64,000 nt of DNA from Plasmodium brasilianum (Eukaryota; Apicomplexa; Aconoidasida; Haemosporida; Plasmodiidae). Each line of letters starts with the position of its first letter. The first letter of the stretch is position 1. The DNA lies in contig NC_090117.1 of the NCBI RefSeq assembly GCF_023973825.1, positions 713,501-777,500 of the forward strand, in the 5' to 3' direction. Made by a program: the position numbers and the translations under genes. Positions 24,701 through 39,000 of this stretch are shown here, in pieces. The notes under the pieces were generated by a model. The model was not told the DNA's origin. It did not search any database and worked only from the letters and a program-made list of their open reading frames with translations.

Positions 24701-27700
24701 TTAACCATTACTTTAATATCATCACCTGTAAGGTCCAATGGAGGAATGAGAGAAAATTTTTTATACTCTTCTTTATCTGTGTTCTGTTCACCTAATACAG
24801 GTAACTGTACTATCACTTCCGTAAATATTTGCCCTTCGACTTTACATAAAACGACTTCACCAGGATTAGAAATAAGTGATAGATCTTCATTATCGTAAAA
24901 GTTGCATACGTTACTTTTATCATGTGTATTAGCAGTTACTGCTTTCAATTCATCTATATCAGTTGCATCTTTATTTATTGTTACCTTCATTGTTCCTTTA
25001 GTATTGTCATCGCTTTTCTTACAAGAACAAGAAAAAATAAATTTATTTACATATTCTTGTGGTATTTTACCATATGCTATTTTTTTATTCGAATTTTGTA
25101 AAGTGAGGATAGTACTATTTGGTATTATCTCTTTAAACGATTTTACATTTTCCGACTTATCATAAATTTGATGAAAACATGTTTCAGGGTACAAAGTTGT
25201 ATCCTTGCTACATATAATACCAAAAGGTTCATTATTTCTAATATTTATTGTGCATTCTTTTGTTTCTCCATTAACTAATTCTATAGACTCAGTTAATATA
25301 CTACTAGCCGATGAGGAAAAATCACAGCCCTTAATTTTTCCTCTATCAAGTCCAGTTCCTCCAACTGGTTCGCTTTTTGCTATATGTATATGAGTTATGC
25401 CATTATACCCAGCATTTTTTTCTATTTCTTTATATTCTGTATTATTGCAATGCACTTTGAAAGATGTATCTTTCGAAATGATGGGTGGTATAACTATACC
25501 TGCATAAGAAGTGAAGGGGTCTTTCTTTTTTAAAATTTTCATAGAGGAATATATAACTCCAGGTAGAAGTTCACTCAAACTTACTTCTTTATCATCCTCT
25601 TCTTCTTCATTTATAACCATTTCAAAGAAGTTTTTCGGCTTTAGACTAAATTTAGTGAAACATTTTTCAAAAGTGCTATCATCTAGAGGTGTGGAATCTA
25701 TTTCTAATGCCAATGTACTTTCTGATTTGACATCCCCAATGAGTGCAATAACTTCTTTTTGCAGTTCATCATGCTCTTCCTCTTCTTTCTCTGCCTTTGC
25801 AGTAACATATGCATCAGTTCCTGTAGGGCATTTTACATACAAAACATCTAGTGGTTTCATCTCAGTGTAACAGTGTATATTTGTTTCTATTCCTCCTTTT
25901 GCAGAGTTAGAGATAAGTAGATTCTTTTTAGAAAAATCGCACACGTGTATATTATCACCAACCTTTACTGGTTTCATTAGTTTTGGTGCCTTTAGATTAA
26001 CTTCTAGGGTATATATTTTGAATGCACTTTGTTCTAATTCTTGTATATCTGTTGTAATTTCTTTTTCTATTTCATCATCGTATATATTTTCCCATGAATC
26101 ATACTCATCTAGTGATTTGTGTACTTCTTCTATTACTCCATCATTTGGATCAGAACCAAAACCAGATGAATAATTACATGTATCACTAGAAGCTAGTGCA
26201 TCTATAATGTCATCAGGATTTTCATCAGACTGTGTTTTCCTTTTATTTTCTATTTCATTAAAAAGAGAAATAATAGTATTTGCTTTATGAGATAAGTACA
26301 TATTCATTGTACTCATAACATATTTCTTTTTAGAAGCAACACCTTTGTTATAATCATCCTTTTTAATTTTCATCTTTTTGTAGATAATATCTAGTAGAGT
26401 TGGACTTAACGATGCTGCTTTTACGTTATAATTTTTTCCAAGATAGACACAAATACATTTAAAGGTTAAATCAGCACTTGTAACAACTGGTATTTCTATA
26501 TAGTTAAATTGATGTTTATATGTATAATTGGCCATATTATTTTTTAAATTGAGTAGGTGTGAAATATTAGTTACATTATCATTTACAATAGCATCTCTAA
26601 AACAGCTAGTTAGTTTGACTGTGCCTGAGGGGCAAACAAAACCTACAATATCTTTTGTAGATGCATCAACTGTGCATTTTTCCCCGTCTTTTACATTTTC
26701 AAATATTTCTGCTTTACTACTTTCACTGAAATCGCATCCTTTAATTTTTTTTTTTTCCCTCTTTGGAATTTTAATGTTATATATTACTCTTGTTCCTTCA
26801 TTGTTATTATAATGAGTGTTGCTATTATCACATGTAATTCTAAATTCATGCTCCTCCTTTATGTAGTATGGGAAAAAAATATATAGATGATATAAGTCTA
26901 CCTTCTCCTGTTTATAATGATCTATCATCCCTCTGGTTTTATGTAATAACTCAGAGTGAGGTATCAATTTTTCTAATTCTTTTTGAGTGAATATCTTCAA
27001 TTCATCTTCCTTTGTTGGCTTTATTGTATTATACATAATGTTAATATTTTCATATATAAGAAAATCTTTCGAAGGGCAGAAGATTTCTACATAATTTAAA
27101 AATTCTGTTGCTTCGATTGTACATGTATGTTCTATGTTCTTATCGTCCCATTTGACTAAAGCCGGTTCGATATATGTTTTGTTCTCACATATGTAAAGAT
27201 TATCTTCATTAATAGCGACTGTGTTAATTTCCTTTTTAAGATTTTTTTCATCGTCCACGTTAGTAGCTTTCTTAATAATTATTTTCATTTCTTTTACAAC
27301 TGCGTTTACTGTACATTTGCAGCTCACTTTTATATCTTCTTCCTTATTGTGGACAGGAATTTTCAAAAATGTTGGTGTTGCTTTGCCATTTATATTATAC
27401 ACCTGTACCCCTCCTAGTATTTCGTTCATATCTTTTTTTAAATTATTTTCATACACATTTTTAAAGCAATCTTCTGGGTCGAGGGAAATATTTGTAGAAT
27501 CCTCTTCTTCTGTATATATAGTATTTAAACAGTTCAAACCGATTATATCATCTTTATACGCATCTACTGTACACTCATTTGTAGAAGATTCAATATTTTC
27601 AGAAAAATAATCAACCTTTGTTGGATGGAAATTACATCCCTTTATCTTCTGTTCATTCTTAGATATTAGTAGTTCTACCACTCCAATATTTCCACCTGCT

Positions 27701-30568
27701 TTACTGTTGTTACAACCCATAAGAAAATAAAATGGTTGATTTGTTTCTATATATGGAGGAATTTGAATCGTTACATCTAAAGTACTACTATCAGAATCGT
27801 TTACATCTACGTTTAAGTAACGAATATGTTCATTAATAGGTATAATATCTTGTGAGTCTAAGTAGGTCAACATATGAACAATAGTATCGGTAGAAGAAAG
27901 AGACTCTTCAAAATATTTTGCATTTTTATGGTTTTTTAAAAGAGCATTTTTTTTAATTTCATTTTTTGCAATTTTATTAAAAGGAAATACAAATAAAGAT
28001 GGGTATTCATTATAATATTGGGCATTTTTCATATGAAAATTCATGTACTTTTTTAAAAAATGGTATTGTATATCGAACTCAAATTTATATACATCCTTCT
28101 TAGTTTTTAACGTTTTGGGAAGCATCTCCATATCTTTATATTTCCCTTCATCCATATTACATTTCATTTTAAATATATCAAATTCTTTTAAATTTTTTTT
28201 ACATATTATTACTTTTTTTTCCTCTCCTCCCGATGATGGAGTATCTAATACATCTGTGAAATCACAAGTAAATTCTTCTTTTCCCTGTGTCTTTACTGCT
28301 ACTTGATTTATTTTATTTAATGCATGAAATGCACCTAGTAATTCAAACAACGACATATTAATTTCATGGTTTATGCCTACATATACTAAAAAAGAGGAAT
28401 CATCATTTAGAGTAATAGTACAAAATAAGCTTAACGAATCTCTAAAACTGGATGGTATATGCACATATTTAACATTAAAATATTTCTCATCTCTATCTTT
28501 ATTATAAATTACTGCACTGTTGATCAATTCAGTTAAGCTTTTTTTTTTCTTATCCCATTTACTATGGTTTGTATGTTGAATCATTTCTTCAAAACATGTA
28601 GTCGATTTTGTATTACCAGGAAACATAATTCCACCAATATCTCCACTATTTAATTGAAATAAACATGGATATGTGCTATTTTTTATGTCTATTTTTTTTT
28701 GGAAAAATGTTTTATTCTGTTCTGAGTAATCACATCCTTTAATTAATTTTCCGTATGGCTCTATTGTTATTTCTGCTACTCCTCTATTCCCTTTTTTATC
28801 ATCATCTGTTGATTTAGAATTATCACATATGAAATATATTGTAGTCTGTTTATCAACCATTGGAGGAAGTATAAATTCTATGCTTCCCTGTTCAAAATCA
28901 TTTTTTTTCTCATTCACTTTAGGAGGTATAAGTATGCCATAAATCAATTCAGACAGCTTCTTTTCTTTCAATTTTTCATTTCCACCTTTTGATTCTCCTA
29001 TATATAATGTAACAAATGGAGCCTTTTTCGGAAAGTATTCAATCGATTTGTATGACTTCTCTTCCGAATTAACTACTGGACATATTATTTTTATCTTACC
29101 TAAAGGATCTGTTATCTTTATATTGCAATTTTTTACTTTAGACTTTTCTTCTATTGGTTTTATTTGTTCTGTGAAATCACACACATATTCTTTGTTTGTA
29201 TTATTTGATGAAAATTGCTCAGTTTGTAAACTTGGAACTCCCTCTTCTCCGCTTATGGTCACTTCAAACTCTTCATTTACTTTGTCTATATCGTCATTTA
29301 AATCTTGTAAGGACATAGATATATCACCCTCTTGTCCGTAGTCGCTATGAGTACTACTTTCGTTATATTCCTGATCCTCCATTCCCTGCAATTCGTAAGT
29401 TGGAGAGTTACTTTCGTCTGAATATTCATCGCCGTCGTTATCTATTCCACCTTCTTCCGCATCGTAGTTTTCCTCTCCACCTTCTTCCGCACCGTCGTTA
29501 TCTATTCCATCTTCTTCCGCACCGTCGTTATCTATTCCATCTTCTTCCGCACCGTCGTTCTCCTCTCCATATTCTTCCGCACCGTCGTTATCTATTCCAC
29601 CTTCTTCCTCACCGTCGTTTTCCTCTCCATCTTCTTCCACACCGTCGTTATCTATTCCATCTTCTTCCACACCGTCGTTATCTATTCCATCTTCTTCCGC
29701 ACCATCGTTATCTATTCCATCTTCTTCCGCACCGTCGTTATCTGTTCCACCTTCTTCCGCACCGTCGTTTTCCTCTCTACCTTCTTCTACATACTCGTCA
29801 TCCCCTGGTATGTCCTCCTCCAAATACCTGCCTTCCCGAGATACATACCTATTAGTATGTGTACTTCTCCACATAACAAATCCGTGCGTTTTTTCCTGAG
29901 CATGCAAGAACATTAGGAAGAATTTCCTTATAATACTTTTTAAGGAAATTTTTTTTTTTTTTTTTTTTCCTTTTTTTGGTATCATCATAGTTATCATCAT
30001 AGTCATCATCGTAGTCATCAGCATTGCCATCCTCCTCATATGTCTTTCCTTCACAGGGATTATCTCCTATCCGTTTTACCTTATTGGACATGCACTTCAC
30101 AGATATGTTGTTAAGTCCATTTATGCCTTTTTTAATAAATAAAAATAAATTTTCCTTTATATCTTCTTTGTTGAAAGTAGTGAGTCTACCTGTACCTCTC
30201 TCTACCACATCGTTACTCACGAGTCTGCAACTACTACGTTCATGTGCATTTTCATCCTTATACTCGTATAATAATATTTCATTATGTTTTATTGAGTATA
30301 TATTTTTTTCTACTCCTTCTTCGTGGTCTTTTCCAAACAATGCTTCATCGTTCCATGTGGTGTAACTATCTCTTCCATTTGTTCTGTCTATCCTTGTTGT
30401 TATACTTACATCCGTTAGACAATTATAAGTTTTCTCTTTCCGAAATAATTTAAAATTATGAGCATCTCTTTTTGCATTCTCATTTGAAATTATTTCATAT
30501 TTTCTTACTATTATGTAGACAAAAAATGTAAAGAAAAGGACTTTTTTTATCATATTTAATTTACACAT
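21766..30568 (-). CDS. P230: P230, transmission-blocking 6-cysteine gamete surface protein
   Basis: Surface protein of gametocytes and gametes, held on the membrane by P48/45 and needed for gamete interactions in studied species. The N-terminal frame (30568 to about 29969, start MCKLNMIKK with a hydrophobic signal) is followed by a second frame to 21766. The frame advances by one inside the A20 run (29949-29968 on +). Combined length is about 2930 residues, against about 3135 in P. falciparum. After the break come a basic segment, an acidic repeat (29440-29795), then 14 s48/45 modules, recognised by A-type openings (YVCDFTEQ, FTCDFTDV, HVCDFSKK, NVCNFYDN, YSCDYSDE, NVCTYDHS; one degenerate, YICENKTY) and B-type openings (KGCDYSEQ, KGCNFHPT, KGCDFSES, KGCDFSSS, YKVCDFTK, SGCDFINE, SGCDFTGN). 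The first module contains NTNKEYVCDFT, identical to P. falciparum. No GPI signal is present at the C-terminus, as expected for P230. Confidence 0.96.
29440..29795 (-). repeat. 30-bp coding repeat, acidic decapeptide
   Basis: About 12 copies of a 30-bp unit encoding EEDGIDNDGA and variants (EEGGEENDGA, EEDGIDNDGV) in the pro-region of P230. It occupies the place of the Glu-rich repeats of P. falciparum P230 but has a different unit. Copy number is likely polymorphic. Confidence 0.93.
29949..29968 (-). other. apparent frameshift in P230 poly(A) run
   Basis: The signal-peptide frame runs on as a KKNFLKKYYKE sequence to a stop at 29852. The frame with the 6-Cys domains has no signal peptide and opens with an unlikely Met/Thr-rich stretch. 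One extra A (20 for 19) explains both. Confidence 0.75.
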
Positions 30569-30585
30569 TTAAAAAGAAAAAGCGA

Positions 30586-30623
<38 letters not shown>

Positions 30624-31593
30624 AAAATGATATACGAAAAATCAGAAAGACGCATCAAACGTAGGGCGTATTATATACCACTATGCGTACATATAGTCGT
30701 GTGCATGTGCATAATTAAATATTACACAAGCAATTCTCAGACGTTATATAAGTGGATCCATTAAAACACTACAGAAATTATTGGTACACATAGTATGAAC
30801 AATGTCCAAATGCGCCTATAGCTGTGTGAAGCTTCTCCAAGAAGGGGAAGAAACAAAAAAAAAAAAAAAAAGAAAGAAAGAAAGAAAGAAAGAAAAGAAA
30901 AGGAAAAGAAAAATGGAAAAAAAAAAAAAAAAAGCAGTTACATATTTGAACAATTTGAATCCAGTTTTTATTTAATTTCCTCTTTTTATTACATTAAAAA
31001 ATTGTCCACTCAAATCGTTTATTCTCATATGACTATACATTACAATATTTCCCCGCATAAGCCTGTTAATGTGTGTGTGGATATGTGGATATACGGATAT
31101 ACAGATATGTATGTTTATATATATATATATATATTCAGGTATCACTATATTATTCAATACTCAATGACGATTTGTATTTTCTCTATAAAAATGCTTGCAT
31201 AGTAAATCTATAGAGGCTTTTTTTTTTTTCTTTTCTCCCTTAATTTGTATAATTTTTTTTACTAATGATAATTTATTCGCATTTATATTAAATTTTTTTT
31301 TTTTTTTTTTTTTCATATCTACATTTTATCTTTTAAATTATTTTATTCTTTTTTTCAGTGTCTGTAAGGCTCTTTTCTCGTTTCCCATATTTTTTAGTTC
31401 ATTCCGCTTCCTTTTATAGATTAAATTTTTTTTTTTTTGGTTTGAGTAAGCTGTAAAGTTTGGACACGGAAAATATAAGAAATGTGTGATGTGGAAAAGG
31501 GAAAGGGAAAAAAAAAAAAAGGATAGAAAGGTTGAAGAAGGATAGGAATAGAAAGGAAAGAAAGGTTTTTTGTATTTCCTTGTACACACCTAA

Positions 31594-31643
<50 letters not shown>

Positions 31644-32120
31644 GTATATGAAGTTCCCGTGTGTATGCTTGCGCGTGTGCAAGCGAACGTTTTATTTCTC
31701 TCTTTTTTTTTTTTTTTCTTTTATTTTTTGCGGAACGCATTTTAATGGAAAAAAAAAAAAAAAAAAAGAAAGAAAATTGAACTGAACTGAATTGAAGCGA
31801 ATCGAATTGAATAAAATTATGTTAAATTAAGATAAGTTAAATTATATCAAGTTAAACTACATTAAATGGGGAGGCAACTGTTAAAGGAATACTGTCTTCA
31901 ATTACGCACCTCCGTATTTTATACTTTCTTACATGGTGTTGAAATGAGAAGAGGGAAAAAAGAGAGCTCACATTTTTGTAGGAACAAATACGTATGTGTA
32001 GACACCGTGATTACTATATTTTACAAAGGAACATCTTTTTCTTTTTCTTTTGAATATTTATGCATTATTAATATTCTATGTTTATCAGAATATAAGTAGC
32101 ATGCTTAATTTATTTTGATT

Positions 32121-32360
32121 TTATTTTTTACTTTTATTTTGATTTTAATTTTGACTTTTATTTTGATTTTAATTTTGACTTTTATTTTGATTTTAATTTT
32201 GACTTTTATTTTGTTTTTTATTTTGTTTTTTATTTTGACTTTTATTTTGTTTTTAATTTTGACTTTTATTTTGTTTTTAATTTTGACTTTTATTTTGTTT
32301 TTAATTTTGACTTTTATTTTGTTTTTAATTTTGACTTTTATTTTGTTTTTAATTTTGACC
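32121..32360. repeat. 24-bp T-rich minisatellite
   Basis: About ten units of TTTTATTTTGTTTTTAATTT plus TGAC, with TTTTGATTTT variants at the left end. It lies between the two 6-Cys genes. Confidence 0.9.
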
Positions 32361-32824
32361 TGAATCTGAAATTGAACTTTATTTGAAATGTAAAATTCCT
32401 TTGTTTTACTTTTTGGGAGTTAATAAAATTGTTCGTAATTTAAAAGTTTAGTTAACATGACGCGCGGACATACAGCTATTAGAAGTATTTACTTATTTTA
32501 ATAAACACAGAACTAAATTTGGGAAACAAAAATTGAATCAAAAAAAAAAAAAAAAGGTAAAACAGAAAAAAACGAAAAGAACAAAATGAAGGGAAAAAAT
32601 AATATATTTTTTTAAAATTATTTTAAAAGAAAAGAGACAAGCCAAGTTTAGTTCACTTGGATAAAAGTAAAATTTGAAAAAAATTTATAAAAGGATAGGA
32701 CAGATGGGGAAGGAAGGAAAAACTAGCACATTGTACATTAAATGAAATTTACCCTGTAGCTACTAATCTGTGAAAACATATTCTAATGTTTCTGCGTAGC
32801 TGCTGCTCTTTCTGTGTAATTGTT

Positions 32825-33010
32825 CATTTTCCTGAACAGGCAATAATATTTCAGCAAAATCGCTCATTTTCCTGAACAGGCAATAATATTTCAGCAAAAT
32901 CGCTCATTTTCCTGAACAGGCAATAATATTTCAGCAAAATCTCTCACTTTCCTGAATGGGCAATAATATTTCAGCAAAATCGCTCATTTTCCTGAATGGG
33001 CAGTAATTTT
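32825..33010. repeat. 40-bp complex direct repeat, 3' flank of P230p
   Basis: Copies start at 32825, 32865, 32905, 32945 and 32985 (partial), each beginning CATTTTCCTGAACAGGCAAT and continuing AATATTTCAGCAAAATCGCT. The last two copies carry CCTGAATGGG. The array ends about 80 bp from the P230p stop codon, so it probably lies in its 3' UTR. Confidence 0.95.
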
Positions 33011-33092
33011 TCCGAAAAATAGCCAATTTTTACGATTTGCACACCTGTACAGGCCTCGAATTTAAAAAAAAAAAAAAAAAAAGAAAAACTTC

Positions 33093-36000
33093 TCACTTAT
33101 TAAGCAATGTGTGCAAGTCAAAATTTTTATACTTTATAATCGCTTTTTGAAAGAAATTTTTTGGTCTCCCCATAGTGTAGGGTTCATACAACACCTTTAT
33201 GGTTACTTCTTTGGATTGTCCATTTTCATTTTCATAACATTTACAAATAAAATGGTCAGAGTATACTTGTTTAATTTGAATAAAAGACAATAAAGGTTTA
33301 TTATTTTTTTTGTAGAAGAAGGAATATTTTTCTTCGATAAGCATTTCCTTTTTGTAAACTTCATCATCTTTAATAACACTTTGGAAACAATCTGAAGGAT
33401 GCATTTTTGTATGTGCTGGACATGCTAAACCCACAATAGAGTCATCTTCAACTTTAATTTCACATACATAATCTTTTGGTAAACTATTCCATTTTGCACT
33501 AAAATAAAAATGAGTAGAATAATCGCCTACAAAGTCACATCCATGCATTTTTAAAAAGTTTGGATTAACATTAATTTTTACAATTCCAGTTTTTCCTCTT
33601 TTACTTTCATTTAATGTTAATGAGTTATCACAGGTTATAAAAAAGCTAGCTTCATTTAGGAGAAGAGGTGAAAGATATAATATTCCACTATAAGTATTAT
33701 CGCTAATTTCTCTTTCATAATTAACAAAAGAAATAACTTCTTCAATGCTTTTTATAATTAGAATATCTCTATTGTCCATATCTGATTCTTCATATAATTT
33801 TTCTGCATCTTCAAGTGTTGCTTTCGGTTTTTTCGATGTAACAGAAGTAATAATTTTATTCCCCATTTCATCGTACTCTACTTTTGTTTCTCCTTTGATT
33901 TCTTCAGGTTCTTCTGTATTACGTGATTTGCTACCTATATTGCTTCTATCCTCCACTGATGCTTTAGATACATCTCCTCCCCCTTGCACTAACTCTGTAA
34001 TAAATTTTTCATTTTCCGCATAGCTTCTTTTTCTTTTCTTCTTATGCTTATCCTCTAAAACGTATACATGTTCAAAAAAATTTTCGGGGCTAATTTTCGA
34101 TTGTCTGAATTGTAGAGCATTTCGCAGTGGGCAAACGACTTTAATGATGCTAAACTCTGATGCAGCAATGGTAATTTCAAATACGTGTTTAGTTCTTAAC
34201 GGGTTCAAAATGTTTTCTTCTCCTTGCCCCCTTACTGCGTCCAGTGATCCTTCCCTGTCCTCTTCTTCTTCTTCTTCTTCTTCTGCACCCTCTAGTGCTC
34301 TTTCTTGTAGAATCATGCCTTTGTTCAGAGCACCAGTATAAACACCTCCTTGTTCTTTCCCCTTGAGGGTGTGATAATTATAAGACCCATTTGTAATATA
34401 ATCCCTATCATAGGATGGATAATTCGGAATGAGGTTAATTTTGCTCCTTTTTTTAATCTCATCTGTTACATGCTCATTTGTTATCTCTTGCATGTTGAGC
34501 ATACCCCTATGAGACTGTAGTGATAACGTCGAAATGTTGAGAACATTTTCCGAACTAATGTTAAGAGCACCAGAAGAGAAATCATAAAAATAACTCATCT
34601 TTTGGAATGCATATATATTATGATTTATTTCTTTTTTAAACCAGTTATTTAAATCATCTCCAATAATATTTATTTGAATTATACCTGTCTTAATAAGATT
34701 AACAGAATTACAAGTACAAAATATTTTCAGTGATTTTTGGACCTTTTTCGGTATAATAATATAAGAAGGGGTATAATTATAGTCGTATATTTCATTATTT
34801 AAAACTTTGACTCCACTGACTAATGTTTCTAGTTTATGTGTTTCTAGTTCTTTATCCAATCCTTCTATTTGCACTGACTCGAAGCAGTTTTGTGGAGATG
34901 TAAGGAAATTATAAGGACAACTGAACCCAACTACATCATTTTGTATAGCTTCTATATTACAATATATTTTCTTCCCTTCTATTAATTCTATTTCAAATTC
35001 GAAAGAGTCTTTTTTTTTATTTTTTTTATAACGTGCTGCTGGGTCATATGTCGATGTAGGGTAAGAGCTAGTTGTAGTTGTATAATGGACATCTTGAAAA
35101 TCGCATCCCAAAATTTTGGTATCACTCTTTTTAATAAAAATAGATGCAGAACCTATTATCCCTTTAGAAGAATTTTGTTCTAAATTTTCACATGAAAAAA
35201 TAATATTTTTTGATGAATCAGCATAGGGGGAAATGATAAGTTCTATTTCTCCCTTTTCAAAGAAAGAAACATTTCTTTTTTTATTAATTAGTAGAGTACC
35301 AAACAGAATATTATTTAGTCCTTCTAACATACTATTTTCATCTAATCCTAAGTTAGATGTATATTTTAAATTTTCAAAATTAAATTTTACTTCACCAGAT
35401 GATGATGTTGTAGTCTTTTTTGGACATATAATGGCAAATTTATCGAATGCACTTAAATCGACATTACATCTATAGACGATGATATAATTTGTGTATGTTT
35501 CCATATCGATAGGATTTTCTTTAAAATCATTTATTTTTTTCTTTACATAATTCACATACTGTTCTTTCATATGTTCTTTTCTTAATTTTAGGTTCAAGCT
35601 AAAATGGGTAAATTCTTTATATTCTTGGTTTAAAATTAGATCTAGATAAGACTCAAGTAATTTTTCAAAATCGATATTTTTTTTTTTAATTTTTTTTTTT
35701 TCCGTATTATTTAAAGCAATGGAATAATGATGCTCAGTAAAATCGCATATGTATGTATCCCTCAAGTAGTACGGAGTAACATCTATATAAACAATTTGTG
35801 CTGCATCATGTTTCTTCGAAGTAGATGAACGTTGTAGATTTTTAATATAAATCGTACCAACATGTTTGCTTTGAATATCTTCACAAGTGCAATAGAAATC
35901 TATTTCATTTTTGGTAATTTTAGAAATAATTAAAAAGGTAGAAGAACTATTTATTAAATAACTAGTATTTATTACTTTAATATGATTGAAAATATTTTCA

Positions 36001-39000
36001 ATGTTTTCAGTAATTTCTTGATCCATGCTACTTTTAATATATACATTGCTGAAACAGTTACTCGGATTAATTTTTCCATTAGGACAATTCAGACTAATAA
36101 TACTATTTTCTTTTAATTCAATTTCACATGTATGACTTTTCTCTTTCAAATTGTATGTACCAGAGTAATAGAAAGTCTTTTTTGCATTACCAGAGAAGTC
36201 ACATCCATAGAATGTTTTATCTGTTATATTTTTCATTATCTTTACAACAGTAATTCCTTTTTTTCCTTTTTTATTTTCTATAACAGTGTGTGAGTTATCA
36301 CAGTATAGTTTTATCGTTATATCCTTTTTAACAATAAGGGAAGAAGCAAAAGTGAAATATCCTTTTTCTGCAAAGAGTCTGTTTCGATCGAAAATTATTA
36401 CACCAGGTAATACATCCTCTAGCTTTTTTTTACTATTCATATGTATTATTTCATCATAATTATCTGGGATATATTTCATTTTTTCATATTTCTTTAACTC
36501 TTCCTTTGTGATCCTTTCTTCGGAATAGGTAAAGCCGCTTGATGGAGTATAAAATCCTGTCCTTTGAGAAGCAAGTGCTTGCATTCTGTCCTTTATTATT
36601 CTTCCTCTATCACTTCCTAGTGCACTAGCACTATCAGATATAGTATTAGGTGGGCACTTCACTTCTACAATATTTAGGTTATCTTCTAATTCTACAAAAC
36701 AAGTGTTAATGCTTAGCTGTTCGCTTGTAGGACTAAGTGAGCTTTCTTTTTTTGTAAAATCGCAGATATGTTTCCTCCTTAGAATAGGAGTAGGTTTTCT
36801 ATCAATATACTCATGACCAATTAAAAAATCTGACTCGTACAAATGATCAATTTTGGTAATAGTAGATACTCCCTTATTTGATGTGTTAAGTTCTATATGT
36901 ATTTTGTTCTCTTTAACTATATTCGTTCCACCTGTTTGTACTGTACTGTTACAATAACAGAACAAACTTAGATGCCCTAAAAAACTCTGGGGTATTTTTA
37001 AATAGGATATACCTTTATCATTAGAAAAAACTTTGAAATCTTTATCCTTATCTGTTAATGGTATAAGTACATCTGACGAGTCATACATATGAGAGAAACA
37101 ATCTGAAGGTGTTAAAAAAAGATTACCATAAGAAGAACACATAACTCCAATATATTCGATTTCCCCATCACTTTGAATAATACATTCTTTACCTGAACCA
37201 GCTTTTATACTATTTTTTAAGTAATTAACTTCTGGATGATTTTTATAAAAGTAACATCCATCTATTATTTCACCTGAGGATCGTATGTAAACAGTCATGA
37301 TACCATTGTTTCCTCGTAGTCCTTTTTTTTCAGTTTTCCCATTAATACAACTAAATTCAATGATTTGATCTTTTTTTATATAAGGAGGTAATTGAAAAAT
37401 GAATAATCCATTCTGTACACTATTCCGTAGTCCAGTGTACCTTTCGAATATTTTGTTAACATCTTCTACTGGAATAGTTGGTGGATGATCAGTTGATTCA
37501 TCACGTTCCTCATCTTCTTCTCTAATGGTTGTTATTTTTATATTTATTATATCTTTAACTAAAACACCAGGTATTAAACTAGTAATAGGTGTAACATCTT
37601 GCAGGTCTTTATTTATTACATATGAGGGAGCATCCTTAGGTACATGAAACAAATTTGTATATATATTTCTCTTTTTAAAAAGTAGGCTCATTTGATCCCG
37701 AACACCTTCCTTATCAATTTTTTCTGATAAATTAGCTATTTCTTTTTCATTTTCTGCATCTACTAAATTACTAGGGCACTTTAGAGCAACATAATCTAAA
37801 GGATTAGGATATACATCGCACAAATAATTTTTGGGCTTTTTAAAAGTAGGTATTAATATAGATGTATTAGTCATAAAATCACATAGATGTGTCTTATATG
37901 GGTTCATAATTATCGGAGGATGTATAATTTTTTCATGTATATTATAATCATATATTTCATTTGGATTAATATATTTCACAATAACAGTCTTTACAATTTT
38001 ACTTCTATCTTCTTTTCTTACACAAAAACATTCCATTGTGTATGACCTTGTTAATGTATCATTAAAAGCAGCTAGAGCTATATTTTCTTGAGTAGATGAA
38101 TAGATAATTAAATTTTCAGCTAAAACGTTACTTAATGAAGATAATTTGCCATAGTAATATACTTCTTTAAAACAGGTATCTGGTTTTTTAACAGTATCCT
38201 GTGGACATCTAAAACCTATACTTGTATTTGACGAAGCAGTAATTTCACATGTATCCCCCTGTTGATATGCATTTAAATAGTTATATATACTACCTTTGTT
38301 GAAATCACAGAAGAAGGAAGATTTTTCTTTTAGATCAGTCCTTACATGCAAAAATATATTTGCTTCCTGATACTTTCCACGTCCATTAGGTATAGAACAT
38401 TCAATGACTAGTGGATAAGGACCATGATCAATATACGAAGTCATAAAAAATTTAAAATTTGGAAATTTGTCTTTTATTCCATCTATATTTATATGATCCG
38501 TATACAAAGCAATATTTGTAAATTGTTGAATAGTATAAGTGTTATTTAAATATTTGATAGTAGAAATAGGTTCGCCAGTACCTACTTGTTTACTTTTATC
38601 TAATTCACAGTTGTATACAAAAAGAGAAAATTCATTTATTGTTCTTTCACATACGTGTATAACATCATCAGTATTATTATATTCAAAATTGCAAATTTTG
38701 TAAGGTATACTATTAAAATAATCAAATTTTTCTTTATCCTCTTCTAAGTATGCTACTTCCTTAATAGTTGTTGTTTCTCCTTCACCAAATGTTACTTTCA
38801 TTTTTTTTTTTTTGTATGTAAAGGTACAGGTAAATTCTAATTCATCATCAGAAAATTTTGAAGGTAAAAAAAAAAATCGTATCTTATAATTTGGTCTATC
38901 AAACTTTATACATTTTGCATAAGGATACTCAACTTCTAAATGTACTCTTATATCATTTTCATATACAGACTTAAAACAATCATGTGGATCTAATTCTGTA

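Larger units (their letters stand above)
30569..33092. promoter_or_regulatory. intergenic between P230p 3' end and P230 start
   Basis: About 2.5 kb holding the P230 promoter/5' leader side (near 30569) and the P230p 3' flank (near 33092). Contents: A32 run at 30589-30620, AAAG repeats near 30870-30900, (TA)n near 31590-31640, a 24-bp T-rich minisatellite (32121-32360) and a 40-bp complex repeat (32825-33010). A 77-codon frame at 31866-32099 is not convincing. Confidence 0.6.

Noticed and set aside
29400..29855. 151-codon plus-strand frame opposite P230
   Set aside because: It is the complement of the 30-bp acidic repeat; its HRRYLFHLLP repeat is a shadow.
31866..32099. 77-codon plus frame between P230p and P230
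   Set aside because: No known family, no flanking exons, and it lies next to a minisatellite.
32825..33010. CRISPR-like repeat block
   Set aside because: Repeats are directly contiguous with no spacers, and the organism is a eukaryote.
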